A stretch of 64,000 nt of DNA. It comes from Microbacterium sp. USTB-Y (lineage in GTDB: Bacteria > Actinomycetota > Actinomycetes > Actinomycetales > Microbacteriaceae). Position 1 is the first letter of the stretch; each line of letters begins with the position of its first letter. Of this stretch, positions 32,450 through 41,178 are shown in pieces. Made by a program: the position numbers and the translations under genes. The notes beneath the pieces were generated by a model that saw nothing but the letters and a program-made list of their open reading frames with translations, was not told the origin of the DNA and searched no databases. The stretch is taken from the NCBI RefSeq assembly GCF_023703415.1, contig NZ_JAGMTU010000003.1, positions 62,001 through 126,000 of the forward strand, written 5' to 3'.

Positions 32450-34519
32450 TCACCGACGAGGGCGTCGCGCGCGGCGTCGCAGCCGGCCGGGCCACCAGAT
32501 CCGGTCACCGACGAGGGCGAAGATCGCGGGCACGATCACGGTGCGCACCACGAGCGTGTCCACGATCACGCCGACGCCGACGATGAGGCCGAGCTGGCCG
32601 AGGGTCACGAGCGGCAGCACCCCGAGGGCGGCGAACACCGCCGCCAGGACGACGCCCGCGCTCGTGATCACTCCGCCGGTGTGCGCGATCGCCTCGACCA
32701 TGCCCTGCCGCGTGCCGCGGTCGACCGCCTCGGCCCGGGCGCGGTGCACGAGGAAGATCGTGTAGTCGATGCCCAGGGCGACGAGGAAGAGGAAGGCGAG
32801 CAGGGGCACCTGCAGGTCGAGCGCATGCTGGCCGAACAGCACCCGGCTCAGCCAGGCTCCGGCGCCGATCGCGGCGAGCGCGCTGGCGAGGTTCACGACG
32901 AGCAGCAGGACCGGGGCGACGATCGAGCGCAGCAGCAGGAGCAGCACGAGGAAGCTGACCAGCAGCACGAGGGGCGCGATGAGCAGCAGATCCTGCTGGT
33001 TCCCGGTACGGGCGTCGAGGTCGGTCGCGACCGCTCCGCCGACGAGCGCCTGAGCGTCGGGGACGGCGTGCACCGCGGCGCGCAGGGCGGTGATCTGGCT
33101 CAGGCTCCTCCCGGTGCTCGGCGCGTACTCGCTCGTCACCATGATCTTCGTGAGGTCGCCGTCGGCGGTGGTGCCGATCGGCTGCACGCGCACGACCCCC
33201 TCGACGTCCTTCGCCGCGGTGACGACGTCCTGCGCCTGCGCGGTGTCGGCGACGATGAGGATCGGCTGCGCCTCGCCCGCGGGGAAATGCGCCGAGAACA
33301 CCTCGAGCCCCGCCGCCGACTCCGACGGCACTCGGAACTTCTCCCCCTGATCGAGCCCGACGGAGGTGCCGAGCAGGCCCGCCGCCATCACGGCGAGCAG
33401 CGCGCCGCCCGCGAGCAGCGCCACGACCGGGCGCCGCACGACGCCCCCGGCGATCCCGCGCCAGATCCGTCCCTGCCGGCGCTCGTCGCCGGGACGCGGC
33501 ACCAGGGGCCAGAACACGGCCCGCCCGCACACGGCGAGCAGTGGCGGGAGCAGGAAGAGCACGGATCCGAGCGCGATCAGCAGCCCGATCGCCGAGGAGA
33601 CGCCGAGGCCGTGCGTGCCCGGGATGACGGCCAGCACGAGCGTGAGGAGGGCCAGCACCACCGTCACGTTGGATGCGATGATCGCGGGCGCGGTCTGCCG
33701 CCAGGCCGTGCTCAGCGCCGCGCGATGATCCGCGGTCGTCTGCAGCTCTTCGCGGTAGCGCGAGATCAGGAGCAGCGCGTAGTTCGTCCCGGCTCCGAAC
33801 ACCAGCACGCTGATGATGCCGGCATCGAACTGCAGACCCCAGGCGGATCCGGCCGCCGCGGTGATCCGGCCCGCGAGTCCGTCCGCCAGGGCGACGACCG
33901 CGAGCGGGATCAGCCAGAGGATCGGCGAGCGGTAGGTCACGATGAGCAGGATCGCGACGATGAGGATCGTGACGATCAGCAGGGTGAAGTCGGCGCCCTC
34001 GAAGGACGAGGCGATGTCGGCGCCGAACGCCGGACCGCCGGTGACCTGCAGTACGAGACCGCGGGGGGCGTGCGCGGCGACGTCGGAGCGCAGCGCGGCG
34101 ATCGCCTTCGCGTTCTCGGCGTTGACGTCCGTTGCCGTGATCGGGGTGATGATCACCGCAGCCTTCCGGTCCTCGCTGACCACGGGACCCGACGGATCCG
34201 CCGCCGCGCGGTCGCCCAGCGCCGGCACCAGCTCCTTCAGCCCCGCCAGGTCCGCCTCGGACAGCGCTCCGCCGTCGCCCCGCGAGGCCACGACGAGCAC
34301 CGACTGCCGGTCGGCGTCCGGGAAGGTCTTGAGCAGCTCGGAGACGCGGGTCGACTCCGCACCGGCCGGAGCCTGCGCGTTGCCGCCCGGCGCCTTGGCC
34401 GAGCCGAAGGCGCCGAACAGCAGCACCATGAGGACGAGGACGAGCCCGAGCGAGATCCACGCGCCGCGGCGCGAGGTCAGGGCATCGGAGAGGCGCGAGC
34501 GCGCGACGGAATCTGCCAT
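32450..34519 (-). CDS. MMPL-family transporter
   Basis: A 689-residue RND/MMPL exporter with twelve predicted helices: helix 1 at residues ~20-40, a ~120-residue extracytoplasmic loop, helices 2-6, a second loop (~375-500), and helices 7-12. GIDYTIFLVHRARAEAVDRG is the conserved helix-10 segment with the Asp-Tyr pair used in proton transfer, and GAGTNYALLLISRYREEL is its counterpart in the first half. Substrates are usually lipids or drugs. The C terminus ends in RRRARRPRR and its stop is provided by a family B repeat. The ATG at 34519 lacks a good Shine-Dalgarno. Confidence 0.88.
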   Translation of the reverse strand: MADSVARSRLSDALTSRRGAWISLGLVLVLMVLLFGAFGSAKAPGGNAQAPAGAESTRVSELLKTFPDADRQSVLVVASRGDGGALSEADLAGLKELVPALGDRAAADPSGPVVSEDRKAAVIITPITATDVNAENAKAIAALRSDVAAHAPRGLVLQVTGGPAFGADIASSFEGADFTLLIVTILIVAILLIVTYRSPILWLIPLAVVALADGLAGRITAAAGSAWGLQFDAGIISVLVFGAGTNYALLLISRYREELQTTADHRAALSTAWRQTAPAIIASNVTVVLALLTLVLAVIPGTHGLGVSSAIGLLIALGSVLFLLPPLLAVCGRAVFWPLVPRPGDERRQGRIWRGIAGGVVRRPVVALLAGGALLAVMAAGLLGTSVGLDQGEKFRVPSESAAGLEVFSAHFPAGEAQPILIVADTAQAQDVVTAAKDVEGVVRVQPIGTTADGDLTKIMVTSEYAPSTGRSLSQITALRAAVHAVPDAQALVGGAVATDLDARTGNQQDLLLIAPLVLLVSFLVLLLLLRSIVAPVLLLVVNLASALAAIGAGAWLSRVLFGQHALDLQVPLLAFLFLVALGIDYTIFLVHRARAEAVDRGTRQGMVEAIAHTGGVITSAGVVLAAVFAALGVLPLVTLGQLGLIVGVGVIVDTLVVRTVIVPAIFALVGDRIWWPGRLRRRARRPRR

Positions 34520-34590
34520 GCATCCAGTCCACCGGCGCGCGCGCCGTCCGCCATCGTGCACAAGGTGGAACGAAAGATCGATCGAAGGGA

Positions 34591-34658
34591 CGAGACCGAA
34601 CTCGCGTCCCGAGACCGATGAAAAGAACGGCGGTCTCGGGACGAGGGTTCGGTCTCGC
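34591..34658. repeat. Inverted repeat, family B, copy 3
   Basis: Arms CGAGACCGAACTCGCGTCCC.. (34591-34617) and complement (34631-34658), followed by the conserved GCGGTCA. It is 72 bases upstream of the MMPL start. Confidence 0.8.
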
Positions 34659-34783
34659 GGTCACCGCACCGCGCTCGCGGTCACCGCACCACGCCAGCCG
34701 CACCGCGCTGGCGGTGCCGCACCAGAGGCGGGGCACCGCGCCGGAGGCGCCGCGCTGGCGGCGCCGCGCCGCGCTCGTGGTGC

Positions 34784-34811
34784 CGGGCGCCCCGAGATCT
34801 CGGGGCGCCCG
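34784..34811. terminator. Perfect 28-base palindrome, terminator-like
   Basis: Bases 34784-34797 and 34798-34811 are exact complements with no loop (core CCCCGAGATCTCGGGG). It begins 13 bases 3' of the GH3 stop. A hairpin with a 12-base GC-rich stem would form in RNA; there is no T tract. Confidence 0.75.
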
Positions 34812-34824
34812 GGGAATGAGGGCG

Positions 34825-36606
34825 TCAGTACCGCAGGCCGTGCCCGAACCGGAAGGTCGGGTTCTCGGTGTCGAACGCGACGTCCGACCGGCTCGCGACG
34901 ACGGCCGCGTCGGAGCGGGGCAGGTCGAACGGCAGCGAGCCCTGGGGTCCGCGCTCGCCGAACAGCACCCGCAGCACGGCCGCATCCGAGGCGCCGTAGT
35001 CGGCCAGCACCGCACGGGCCGCCTCCTCGAGTCCGCCGAGCACGGCGGGCCGGTCGAGGTAGATGTCGATCACCGTGGGAACGGTCTCGGCGATCGCCGT
35101 CAGGCGTGCGTGCTCCTCGGCCGGGAACTCCAGGGATCCGGAGTGGAACAGGTCGCTGAAGCCGCCGCGGTCGCGGTCCTCGAACGGCGCCTTGATGCGC
35201 AGGATCGCGACATCGGCGTCCTCCGGGCTCTCGACGACGGTCGCGTAGGCGGCGAGCGCGTCGGCGGCCACCCCCTCGGCATAGACCTTCACGCCGCGCG
35301 CGAGCGGCAGCATCGGGGATCGGCCGTCGACCGCGCCGTTGGTCAGCAGCGTGAGCGAGTCGCTCTGCGCGTCCAGGCCCTCGGCGACGAAGTCGGCACG
35401 GCCGACGAGCGACTCCGCCGCCTCCTCGTCGACGAACGGGTTCTCGAAGAGGCCCAGCCGGAACTTCTCCCGCAGCAGCCGCCGCACCGACACGTCCAGG
35501 CGCGCCTCGGAGACCTCGCCGCGCTCGACGAGTCCGCGCAGCTCATCGGTGCAGAGCTCGCCGCCGAACTGGTCGACGCCCGCGTCGAGCGCCTTGACGA
35601 TGCGCTGCGGACGGGTGAGGTCCTCGGCGCCCCAGGCCCGGGCCGGCATGTCGGCGCCGAACACGACGACGTCGGTGAGCAGGCCCCAGTCGGTGCAGAC
35701 GATCCCGTCGAACCCGAGGCGGTCGCGCAGCAGATCCGTGAGCACCCCCTTGTTGAAGCCGAAGCCGACCTCCTCCCAGTCGGTGCCGACCGGCTGGCCG
35801 TAGTACGGCATCATCTGGGTCGCCCCGGCGCCGATCGCGGCGATGAACGGGCGCAGGTGGTACTCCTGCTGGCCGCCCGGGTAGACCTGCTCCTTGCCCC
35901 ACTCGAAGTGCGGGTCCTCGCCGTCGAGCTGCGGGCCGCCGCCCGGGAAGTGCTTGACCATGGTCGCGACCGAGTCGGGCCCGAGCTCGGAGCCCTGGAA
36001 GCCGCGGATGTAGCCCACCACGAGGCGCGAGGTGAGATCCGCGTCCTCGCCGAACGTGCCCGCGATCCGAGACCAGCGCGGCTCGGTCGCGAGGTCGATC
36101 TGCGGGTGCAGTGCGACGCGCAGACCCACCGCGAGGTACTCCTGCCGCGCGATGTCGGCGAAGCGCTCGAGGCGCTCCGGGGACGCCAGGGCCGCGAAGC
36201 CGAGCGTCTCCGGCCACTGCGAGAACGGGCCCGCCATGAGCGAGGTGAGCGGGTTGTCGCTGAACGAGTGCCGCGGATCCGTGGAGAGAGTGATCGGGAT
36301 CCCCAGCGGCGTGTCCAGCGCCATCCGCTGCAGCGCGTTGTGCCAGGCGGCGAACTCGCGGCCGCCGGGCGCGGCGCCGAGCAGGTTGAAGTGGCTCATC
36401 CGGCGCTTGCGCACCATGGACGAGATCGAGGGGAGGCCGAAGGTCGGGTTGCCCTCGTCGAGATCGGCATAGGCCGCCATGGTGTGGAACAGCATCCCGA
36501 CCTTGTCGGCGAGCTCCATCCGGCCGAGCAGGTCCTCGACGCGCTCGTCGATCGGCAGGGAGGCGTCGCGGTACGGCAGCGGGGCCTCGTTCACGGTGTC
36601 CGTCAT
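34825..36606 (-). CDS. Glycoside hydrolase family 3 protein (beta-glucosidase-like)
   Basis: A 593-residue GH3 enzyme: TIM-barrel domain (about residues 40-370) and alpha/beta sandwich (about 400-593). MVKHFPGGGP is the substrate-binding Lys-His motif and GFDGIVCTDWGLL carries the catalytic nucleophile Asp. No signal peptide, so it acts in the cytoplasm on sugars imported by the neighbouring MFS transporter. GAGGAG stands 10 bases before the ATG. It follows the MFS gene by 29 bases in one operon under the divergent TetR regulator. Confidence 0.9.
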   Translation of the reverse strand: MTDTVNEAPLPYRDASLPIDERVEDLLGRMELADKVGMLFHTMAAYADLDEGNPTFGLPSISSMVRKRRMSHFNLLGAAPGGREFAAWHNALQRMALDTPLGIPITLSTDPRHSFSDNPLTSLMAGPFSQWPETLGFAALASPERLERFADIARQEYLAVGLRVALHPQIDLATEPRWSRIAGTFGEDADLTSRLVVGYIRGFQGSELGPDSVATMVKHFPGGGPQLDGEDPHFEWGKEQVYPGGQQEYHLRPFIAAIGAGATQMMPYYGQPVGTDWEEVGFGFNKGVLTDLLRDRLGFDGIVCTDWGLLTDVVVFGADMPARAWGAEDLTRPQRIVKALDAGVDQFGGELCTDELRGLVERGEVSEARLDVSVRRLLREKFRLGLFENPFVDEEAAESLVGRADFVAEGLDAQSDSLTLLTNGAVDGRSPMLPLARGVKVYAEGVAADALAAYATVVESPEDADVAILRIKAPFEDRDRGGFSDLFHSGSLEFPAEEHARLTAIAETVPTVIDIYLDRPAVLGGLEEAARAVLADYGASDAAVLRVLFGERGPQGSLPFDLPRSDAAVVASRSDVAFDTENPTFRFGHGLRY

Positions 36607-36635
36607 ATCGATGTTCTCCTCAGTGCTCGACTCTG

Positions 36636-37943
36636 TCACTTGACCGACTTGATGAACCAGACGCTGACCGCGCCGAGCACGCTCAGCACGATCGCGATCG
36701 GGAAGAGCGCGCCGTAGCCGAAGGCCAGCACGATCGCGCCGGCGACGCCGGGGGCGAACGTCTGCGGCAGCGTCGCGGCGATGTTCACGACGCCCAGGTC
36801 CTTGGCGAAGTTCTTGGCGGACGGCAGCACCTGGCTCATCAGGGCGGTGTCGACCGCCTGGAACATGCCGAACCCGAAGCCGCTGATCACCGTCATGATC
36901 ATCCACGACGTGTACGACGGGGCGATCATCGGGAACACCAGCGCGACCGCCATGAGCAGGGAGGATCCGAAGACGAACGGCTTGCGCCGGCCCACCTTGT
37001 CGGAGAGCGGTCCCGAGACCACGGTCGCGATGAGGATCCCGACGAGGCTGAGGATGCCGAGCAGGGGGATCACGGAGAAGGGATCCTTCACCCCGAGGTA
37101 GTTCTTCAGGATCAGCAGCTGGAACCCGGTGACGGCGAAGTAGCCGGTGTAGAGCAGCAGGCGGCCCGTGAAGGCCCAGAAGAAGTCGGGGTGCTTGATC
37201 GGGCTGACCCAGAAGGTGCGCAGGAACTCGCCGAAGCTGAACGGCTCGTTCTGGAAGTTGAGGCTGGGGTGGTCGGGGTTCGCGACGACGAATCCGAGCA
37301 GCACGACGACCGCGAAGACGGCGAAGATGATGTAGCCGAGCGTGATCGAGTGCGCGAGCTGGGATCCGATGATCTGGCCGCCGAGCGCGCCGAGCATGAG
37401 GCCGATGCCGGAGAGCGCCGCGAACGTGCCGCGACGGGCGACCGGGACCCGGTCCGGCAGGATCGCCGAGAGCGGGCCCTGGGCGAAGTTGTAGGCGACC
37501 TGGATGAGCGTCCACGCGAGGATGATGCCGACCAGGTTGTTCATGAACCCGAGGGCGATCAGGGCGATGCCGCCCACGATCGCGCCCGCGATGATCCAGG
37601 GCGCACGGCGGCCGAACCGCGAGCGCGTGCGGTCGGAGAGCTGCCCGGCGGCGGGCTGGGCGATCATTGCGCCGAGGGCGCCGATCGTCGACACGATCGC
37701 GATGTTGGCCACCTGCGTGTTCTCATCGGGGAACATCGCGATCAGCTGCGCCTGCAGCAGGATGCCGGGGACGGCCCCCCAGATCACGAAGATCGCGAAG
37801 TTCGCGGGGATGATCCAGGCGAGCAGCCGCCGCACGCCCTTGATCGGCGCGGGCGGGTCGTCCTCACCGGAGGCGGTGGCGACGAACGTGGTCTCGGTGA
37901 GGGGCGGACGCAGTCCGGGTGCGTCAGAAGAAGTCGACGACAT
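36636..37943 (-). CDS. MFS transporter, probably glycoside/sugar (GPH-like)
   Basis: A 435-residue, twelve-helix major facilitator. QLSDRTRSRFGRRAPWIIAG is motif A with the extended GPH-like RTRSRFGRR sequence, typical of sugar:cation symporters; the second motif A is GPLSDKVGRRKPFVF. The operon with a GH3 glycosidase suggests uptake of an oligosaccharide or glycoside. AAGGA lies 7 bases before the ATG at 37943, which excludes longer in-frame starts. Confidence 0.88.
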   Translation of the reverse strand: MSSTSSDAPGLRPPLTETTFVATASGEDDPPAPIKGVRRLLAWIIPANFAIFVIWGAVPGILLQAQLIAMFPDENTQVANIAIVSTIGALGAMIAQPAAGQLSDRTRSRFGRRAPWIIAGAIVGGIALIALGFMNNLVGIILAWTLIQVAYNFAQGPLSAILPDRVPVARRGTFAALSGIGLMLGALGGQIIGSQLAHSITLGYIIFAVFAVVVLLGFVVANPDHPSLNFQNEPFSFGEFLRTFWVSPIKHPDFFWAFTGRLLLYTGYFAVTGFQLLILKNYLGVKDPFSVIPLLGILSLVGILIATVVSGPLSDKVGRRKPFVFGSSLLMAVALVFPMIAPSYTSWMIMTVISGFGFGMFQAVDTALMSQVLPSAKNFAKDLGVVNIAATLPQTFAPGVAGAIVLAFGYGALFPIAIVLSVLGAVSVWFIKSVK

Positions 37944-38034
37944 TGTCAGTCCTTGGGGAAGGCGGTGGGATCGGGTCGGCCGGGACGAGAGCGCTCGGCG
38001 CGGCCTCGGATCCGGTTGATGGCACGCTAGCATG

Positions 38035-38060
38035 AAAAACCGGCACAAGTGTAGGTTTTT
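38035..38060. promoter_or_regulatory. 26-base operator of the GH3/MFS operon
   Basis: AAAAACC (38035-38041) and GGTTTTT (38054-38060) flank GGCACAAGTGTA, which continues the dyad (CAC/GTG). 10 of 13 positions match between halves. It lies in the spacer between the MFS gene and the divergent TetR gene and is AT-rich against its surroundings, so it is a strong TetR-operator candidate. Confidence 0.75.
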
Positions 38061-38140
38061 GTCCGAGCGGTCTGCGCACCGCTGATCCGGCGTCGAGACG
38101 ACCCCCTCCGACGACCGCGGACGCATACGATGGGACACCG

Positions 38141-38773
38141 ATGACGACGGAACGCGGATACACCACGGGCAGGGCCCGGCGGGAGCGGATCATCGCGGCC
38201 GCGACCGCGCTTTTCGGGCGCGTCGGCTTCAACAGCGCCACCATGCTCGAGATCGCGCAGGTCTGCGAGATCTCCCGCGCCGGCCTCGCGCACCACTTCC
38301 CCACCAAGGAATCGCTCATGGAGGCGGTGCTGGAGACGAGGGATCGCGAGGACCGCGAGCGCTTCCGTCGCAACGGCTCGCAGGGGCAGGACGGCATCGG
38401 CGTCCTGCGCGGCATGGTCGACCTCGCCCGGCACAACACCGAGGTCGGCGGCATCATCGCGCTGTACGCGGTGCTGTCCGCGGAGGCGGCCGACCCCGCA
38501 CACCCCGCGCACGACTACTTCGTCCAGCGCTATCAGCGGATCCGCTCCGGCACCGCGAAGGCCCTCCGCGATGCCCGCGACGCCGGCTATCTCTCCCCGC
38601 ACGTGGACGAGGACCGCGCCGCGGCCGAGCTCACCGCGCTCATGGACGGCCTGCAGCTGCAGTGGCTGCTGGATCCGGCGTCGGTCGACATGGCCGAGAC
38701 CGTGCGCCGCCGCATCGAGGAGCTGCTCGTGGTGCCACTCGACGGTGACCCTCTCCCGCATCGGGATCGTTGA
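38141..38773 (+). CDS. TetR-family regulator of the GH3/MFS operon
   Basis: A 210-residue TetR regulator: helix-turn-helix at about residues 15-60 (ATMLEIAQVCEISRAGLAHHF) and a helical ligand domain. It is divergent from the MFS-GH3 operon, with the 26-base palindrome in between, so it is the probable sugar-responsive repressor. TACGAT lies 9 bases before the ATG. The stop TGA at 38771-38773 lies inside a half copy of the family A repeat, in the same position as in prpB. Confidence 0.88.
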   Translation: MTTERGYTTGRARRERIIAAATALFGRVGFNSATMLEIAQVCEISRAGLAHHFPTKESLMEAVLETRDREDRERFRRNGSQGQDGIGVLRGMVDLARHNTEVGGIIALYAVLSAEAADPAHPAHDYFVQRYQRIRSGTAKALRDARDAGYLSPHVDEDRAAAELTALMDGLQLQWLLDPASVDMAETVRRRIEELLVVPLDGDPLPHRDR

Positions 38774-38803
38774 GCGGGAACGCGCAGCGACCGAGACGAA
38801 ACG
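38762..38803. repeat. Half copy of repeat family A containing the TetR stop
   Basis: CGGGATCGTTGAGCGG..GACCGAGACGAAACG matches the left arm of the repeat at 1466-1508. The TGA of GGATCGTTGA is the stop codon of the TetR gene. No right arm is present. Confidence 0.75.
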
Positions 38804-38817
38804 TCCCCGGCCGGGCC

Positions 38818-39693
38818 TCAGGACCAGACGAACCGGAACGTGCCGAGGAGCACGGCCGCGGCGATCGACAGGGCCATGATGGCCGCGCCTCCCGCGAGCG
38901 CGATCGCGTCGCGACCGCTCAGCCGGGACGGACGGGCCCAGGTGCGCGGGATGTCGGATCCGAATCCGCGCGCCTCCATCGCGAGGGCGAGCTTGGTCCC
39001 GCGGCGCACCGCGAACACGAGCAGCACGAACGACATCGTGACGAACCGCCGCAGCACCCCCCGGTCGCCGACGCCCCGCGCCCGGCGGGCCAGCGACATG
39101 GTGCGCCAGTCGTCGAGGAAGAGCCCCAGCATCCGGGTGCCGGCGAGCACCCCGAGCACGAACCGGCTCGGCAGGTGCGCGACCTGGGCGAGGGCGTCGG
39201 CGAGCGCGGTCGGATCCATCCGCGCGAACAGCAGGATGGTCGGCAGCCCCAGCGCGACGACGCGGATCGACACCGCGATCGCGAGCTGGATCGACGCCTC
39301 GCTGATGTGCGCGAAGCCGAAGCTGAAGAAGACCTGCCCGCCCGGCGCCGCGTAGAGCAGCATGCTCACGCCCGCGACCGGGGCGACGACGAGCAGCAGG
39401 GCGAGCCGGCGCAGCACCGTGCCGGGGCGCAGACCCGTGAGCGGCAGGCACAGCAGCTGCAGCCCGATCGCGACGAGCCCGCTCGTGATGTCGATCGAGG
39501 CGAACAGCGGGATGGACAGCAGCAGCGCGAGCAGGATCCTGGTCACGGGATTGACGCCGTCGATCCAGGCCCCGGCGTCGGCCCGGTCCTCTGCCGAACG
39601 CAACGCAGGAGATCCCGCATGTTCCGCCCCGGATCCGGGCCCGCCGACGGCGTTTCTCCTGCGTTGTGTCCGGCCGAGGTCGAGGCGCGTCAT
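38818..39693 (-). CDS. ykoC: ECF transporter transmembrane (T) component, YkoC-like
   Basis: A 291-residue EcfT protein. Its five or six membrane helices start at about residue 50 (VTRILLALLLSIPLFASI), and the coupling motif region SLARRARGVG and ALAMEARGFG contains the two Ala-Arg-Gly boxes that dock to the ATPases. The ATG overlaps the stop of the ATPase gene as ATGA. Residues ~9-33 are encoded by a family E inverted repeat, giving an unusual 45-residue N-terminal extension; no later start codon is available, so the repeat is truly translated. Confidence 0.88.
   Translation of the reverse strand: MTRLDLGRTQRRRNAVGGPGSGAEHAGSPALRSAEDRADAGAWIDGVNPVTRILLALLLSIPLFASIDITSGLVAIGLQLLCLPLTGLRPGTVLRRLALLLVVAPVAGVSMLLYAAPGGQVFFSFGFAHISEASIQLAIAVSIRVVALGLPTILLFARMDPTALADALAQVAHLPSRFVLGVLAGTRMLGLFLDDWRTMSLARRARGVGDRGVLRRFVTMSFVLLVFAVRRGTKLALAMEARGFGSDIPRTWARPSRLSGRDAIALAGGAAIMALSIAAAVLLGTFRFVWS
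39597..39668. repeat. Inverted repeat, family E, copy 2, inside ykoC
   Basis: Perfect 12-base arms CAACGCAGGAGA (39601-39612) and TCTCCTGCGTTG (39654-39665) around a 41-base loop containing GGATCC. It is in frame within the N-terminal region of ykoC. The other copy is intergenic (2508-2576). Confidence 0.85.
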
Positions 39694-41177
39694 GCCGCCT
39701 CCTCGGTCCGGGCCGCGTCGGCGGGGGCGAGGGGGATCCGGTGTCCGCCCAGATGGCGGATCACCTCCTCGTCGTGCGTCACCGCGATCACCGTGGTGCC
39801 ACGGGCGATCTCCTCCTGCAGCAGGCCGACGATCCCGATCCAGCCTCGGCGGTCCTGCCCGAAGGTGGGCTCATCCAGCACCACGACGGCCGGCGCCGCG
39901 GCGAGCACGGTCGCGACCGACAGCCGGCGCTTCTGCCCGCCCGAGAGCGTGAACGGGTTCGCCGCGGCGAGCGCCGTGAGCCCGAGCCGCTCCAGCAGCG
40001 CGTCGACCACGTCGTCGACCCGGGCCCCGGGCCATCCGAGGGCACGGGGCCCGACGGCGAGCTCGTCGCGCACGGTCTGCGTGAGGAACTGATGCTCGGG
40101 ATCCTGGAACACCATCCCGATGCGGGTGAGCAGCTCGCGGGACGACCAGGCGGACGGACGGAGGCCGCGCCGGCCCCGCAGCCCCTCTGCAGCCTCCACG
40201 GTTCCGCTCAGCGGGTCCAGGAGCCCGGCGAGCGTGAGCGCAAGGGTCGACTTGCCGGCACCGTTCGGTCCGACGATCACCGTGGCCGCCGAGCCCGGCA
40301 CCGCGAGGTCGAGCCCGCTCTGCACGGCCGTGCGGCGATCCCGGGAGACCGCGAGGGCGCGGGCCGCGAGAACCGCGCCCTCACCGGCGGGAGCGGCGTC
40401 GGCGGCCGGCAGCACCGGCAGGGCCACCGGGTGTCCCGGCACCCACACGCCGGCCTCGGCGAGGGCGTCGCCGTAGGCGTCGAAGACCTCGGCGGGCGCA
40501 CCGTCGGCGAGCAGTCCGCCGTCGGCGCCCACCACGATCACGCGCGTCATCAGGTCGGCCCAGATCGCGGTGCGGTGCTCGATGACCACGAGGGTCGCAC
40601 CCGTCGCCTCGACGACCCGCTCGACGCTCGCGCGGATCTCGCGCACTCCGTCCGGATCCAGGTTCGCGGTCGGCTCGTCGAGCAGCAACAGCCCCGGGCG
40701 CATCGCCAGGGCGCCGGCCAGGGCGAGCCGCTGCTTCTGTCCACCGGAGAGGGCCGCGGTCCGGCGATCCGGCGGGACGTCGAGCCCGACCGCGTCGAGC
40801 GCCTCCTGCACCCGCTCCGGGATCTCGTCGGCGGGGACGGCGAGGTTCTCGCAGCCGAAAGCCACGTCGTCGCCGACCCTGCTCAGCACGACACCGGCAT
40901 CGGGATCCTGCAGCACCAGGCCGATGCGGCCGCGCTGTCGTTCGGGATCCAGGCCGTCGACGAGCAGGGATCCGCTGCGCTCGCCCTCCTCGGCGTCGCC
41001 GAGGAGCCCTGCGATGCCCGTCAGCAGCGTGGACTTGCCCGCACCGGAGGCGCCGAGCAGCAGCACGCGCTCCCCCGGTTCGATCACGAACGACACGTCG
41101 CTGACCGCGGGCAGGCGGCGGCCGGCGTAACGCCAGCCCCACCCGTCCGCGACGACGCGGGCGGCACCCGCGGTCAT
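39690..41177 (-). CDS. ykoD: ECF transporter ATPase with two fused ABC domains, YkoD-like
   Basis: A 495-residue protein with two complete ABC ATPase domains. First domain: Walker A GASGAGKST (about residue 42), LSGGQKQR, LLLLDEPT. Second domain: GPNGAGKST, LSGGQKRR, VVVLDEPT. The fused arrangement is typical of YkoD in the thiamine-precursor ECF transporter. The ATG at 41177 is one base after the ykoE stop region, with GAGG inside the end of ykoE as ribosome binding site. Its stop overlaps the ykoC start. Confidence 0.9.
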   Translation of the reverse strand: MTAGAARVVADGWGWRYAGRRLPAVSDVSFVIEPGERVLLLGASGAGKSTLLTGIAGLLGDAEEGERSGSLLVDGLDPERQRGRIGLVLQDPDAGVVLSRVGDDVAFGCENLAVPADEIPERVQEALDAVGLDVPPDRRTAALSGGQKQRLALAGALAMRPGLLLLDEPTANLDPDGVREIRASVERVVEATGATLVVIEHRTAIWADLMTRVIVVGADGGLLADGAPAEVFDAYGDALAEAGVWVPGHPVALPVLPAADAAPAGEGAVLAARALAVSRDRRTAVQSGLDLAVPGSAATVIVGPNGAGKSTLALTLAGLLDPLSGTVEAAEGLRGRRGLRPSAWSSRELLTRIGMVFQDPEHQFLTQTVRDELAVGPRALGWPGARVDDVVDALLERLGLTALAAANPFTLSGGQKRRLSVATVLAAAPAVVVLDEPTFGQDRRGWIGIVGLLQEEIARGTTVIAVTHDEEVIRHLGGHRIPLAPADAARTEEAA

Positions 41178-41178
41178 C

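Larger units (their letters stand above)
34520..34824. other. 305-base spacer with repeat, low-complexity DNA and palindrome
   Basis: Between MMPL and the GH3 gene. It contains a family B inverted repeat, a ~100-base run of decayed CCGCACCGCGCTGGCGGTG-like repeats, and a perfect 28-base palindrome. No credible coding frame. Confidence 0.7.
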
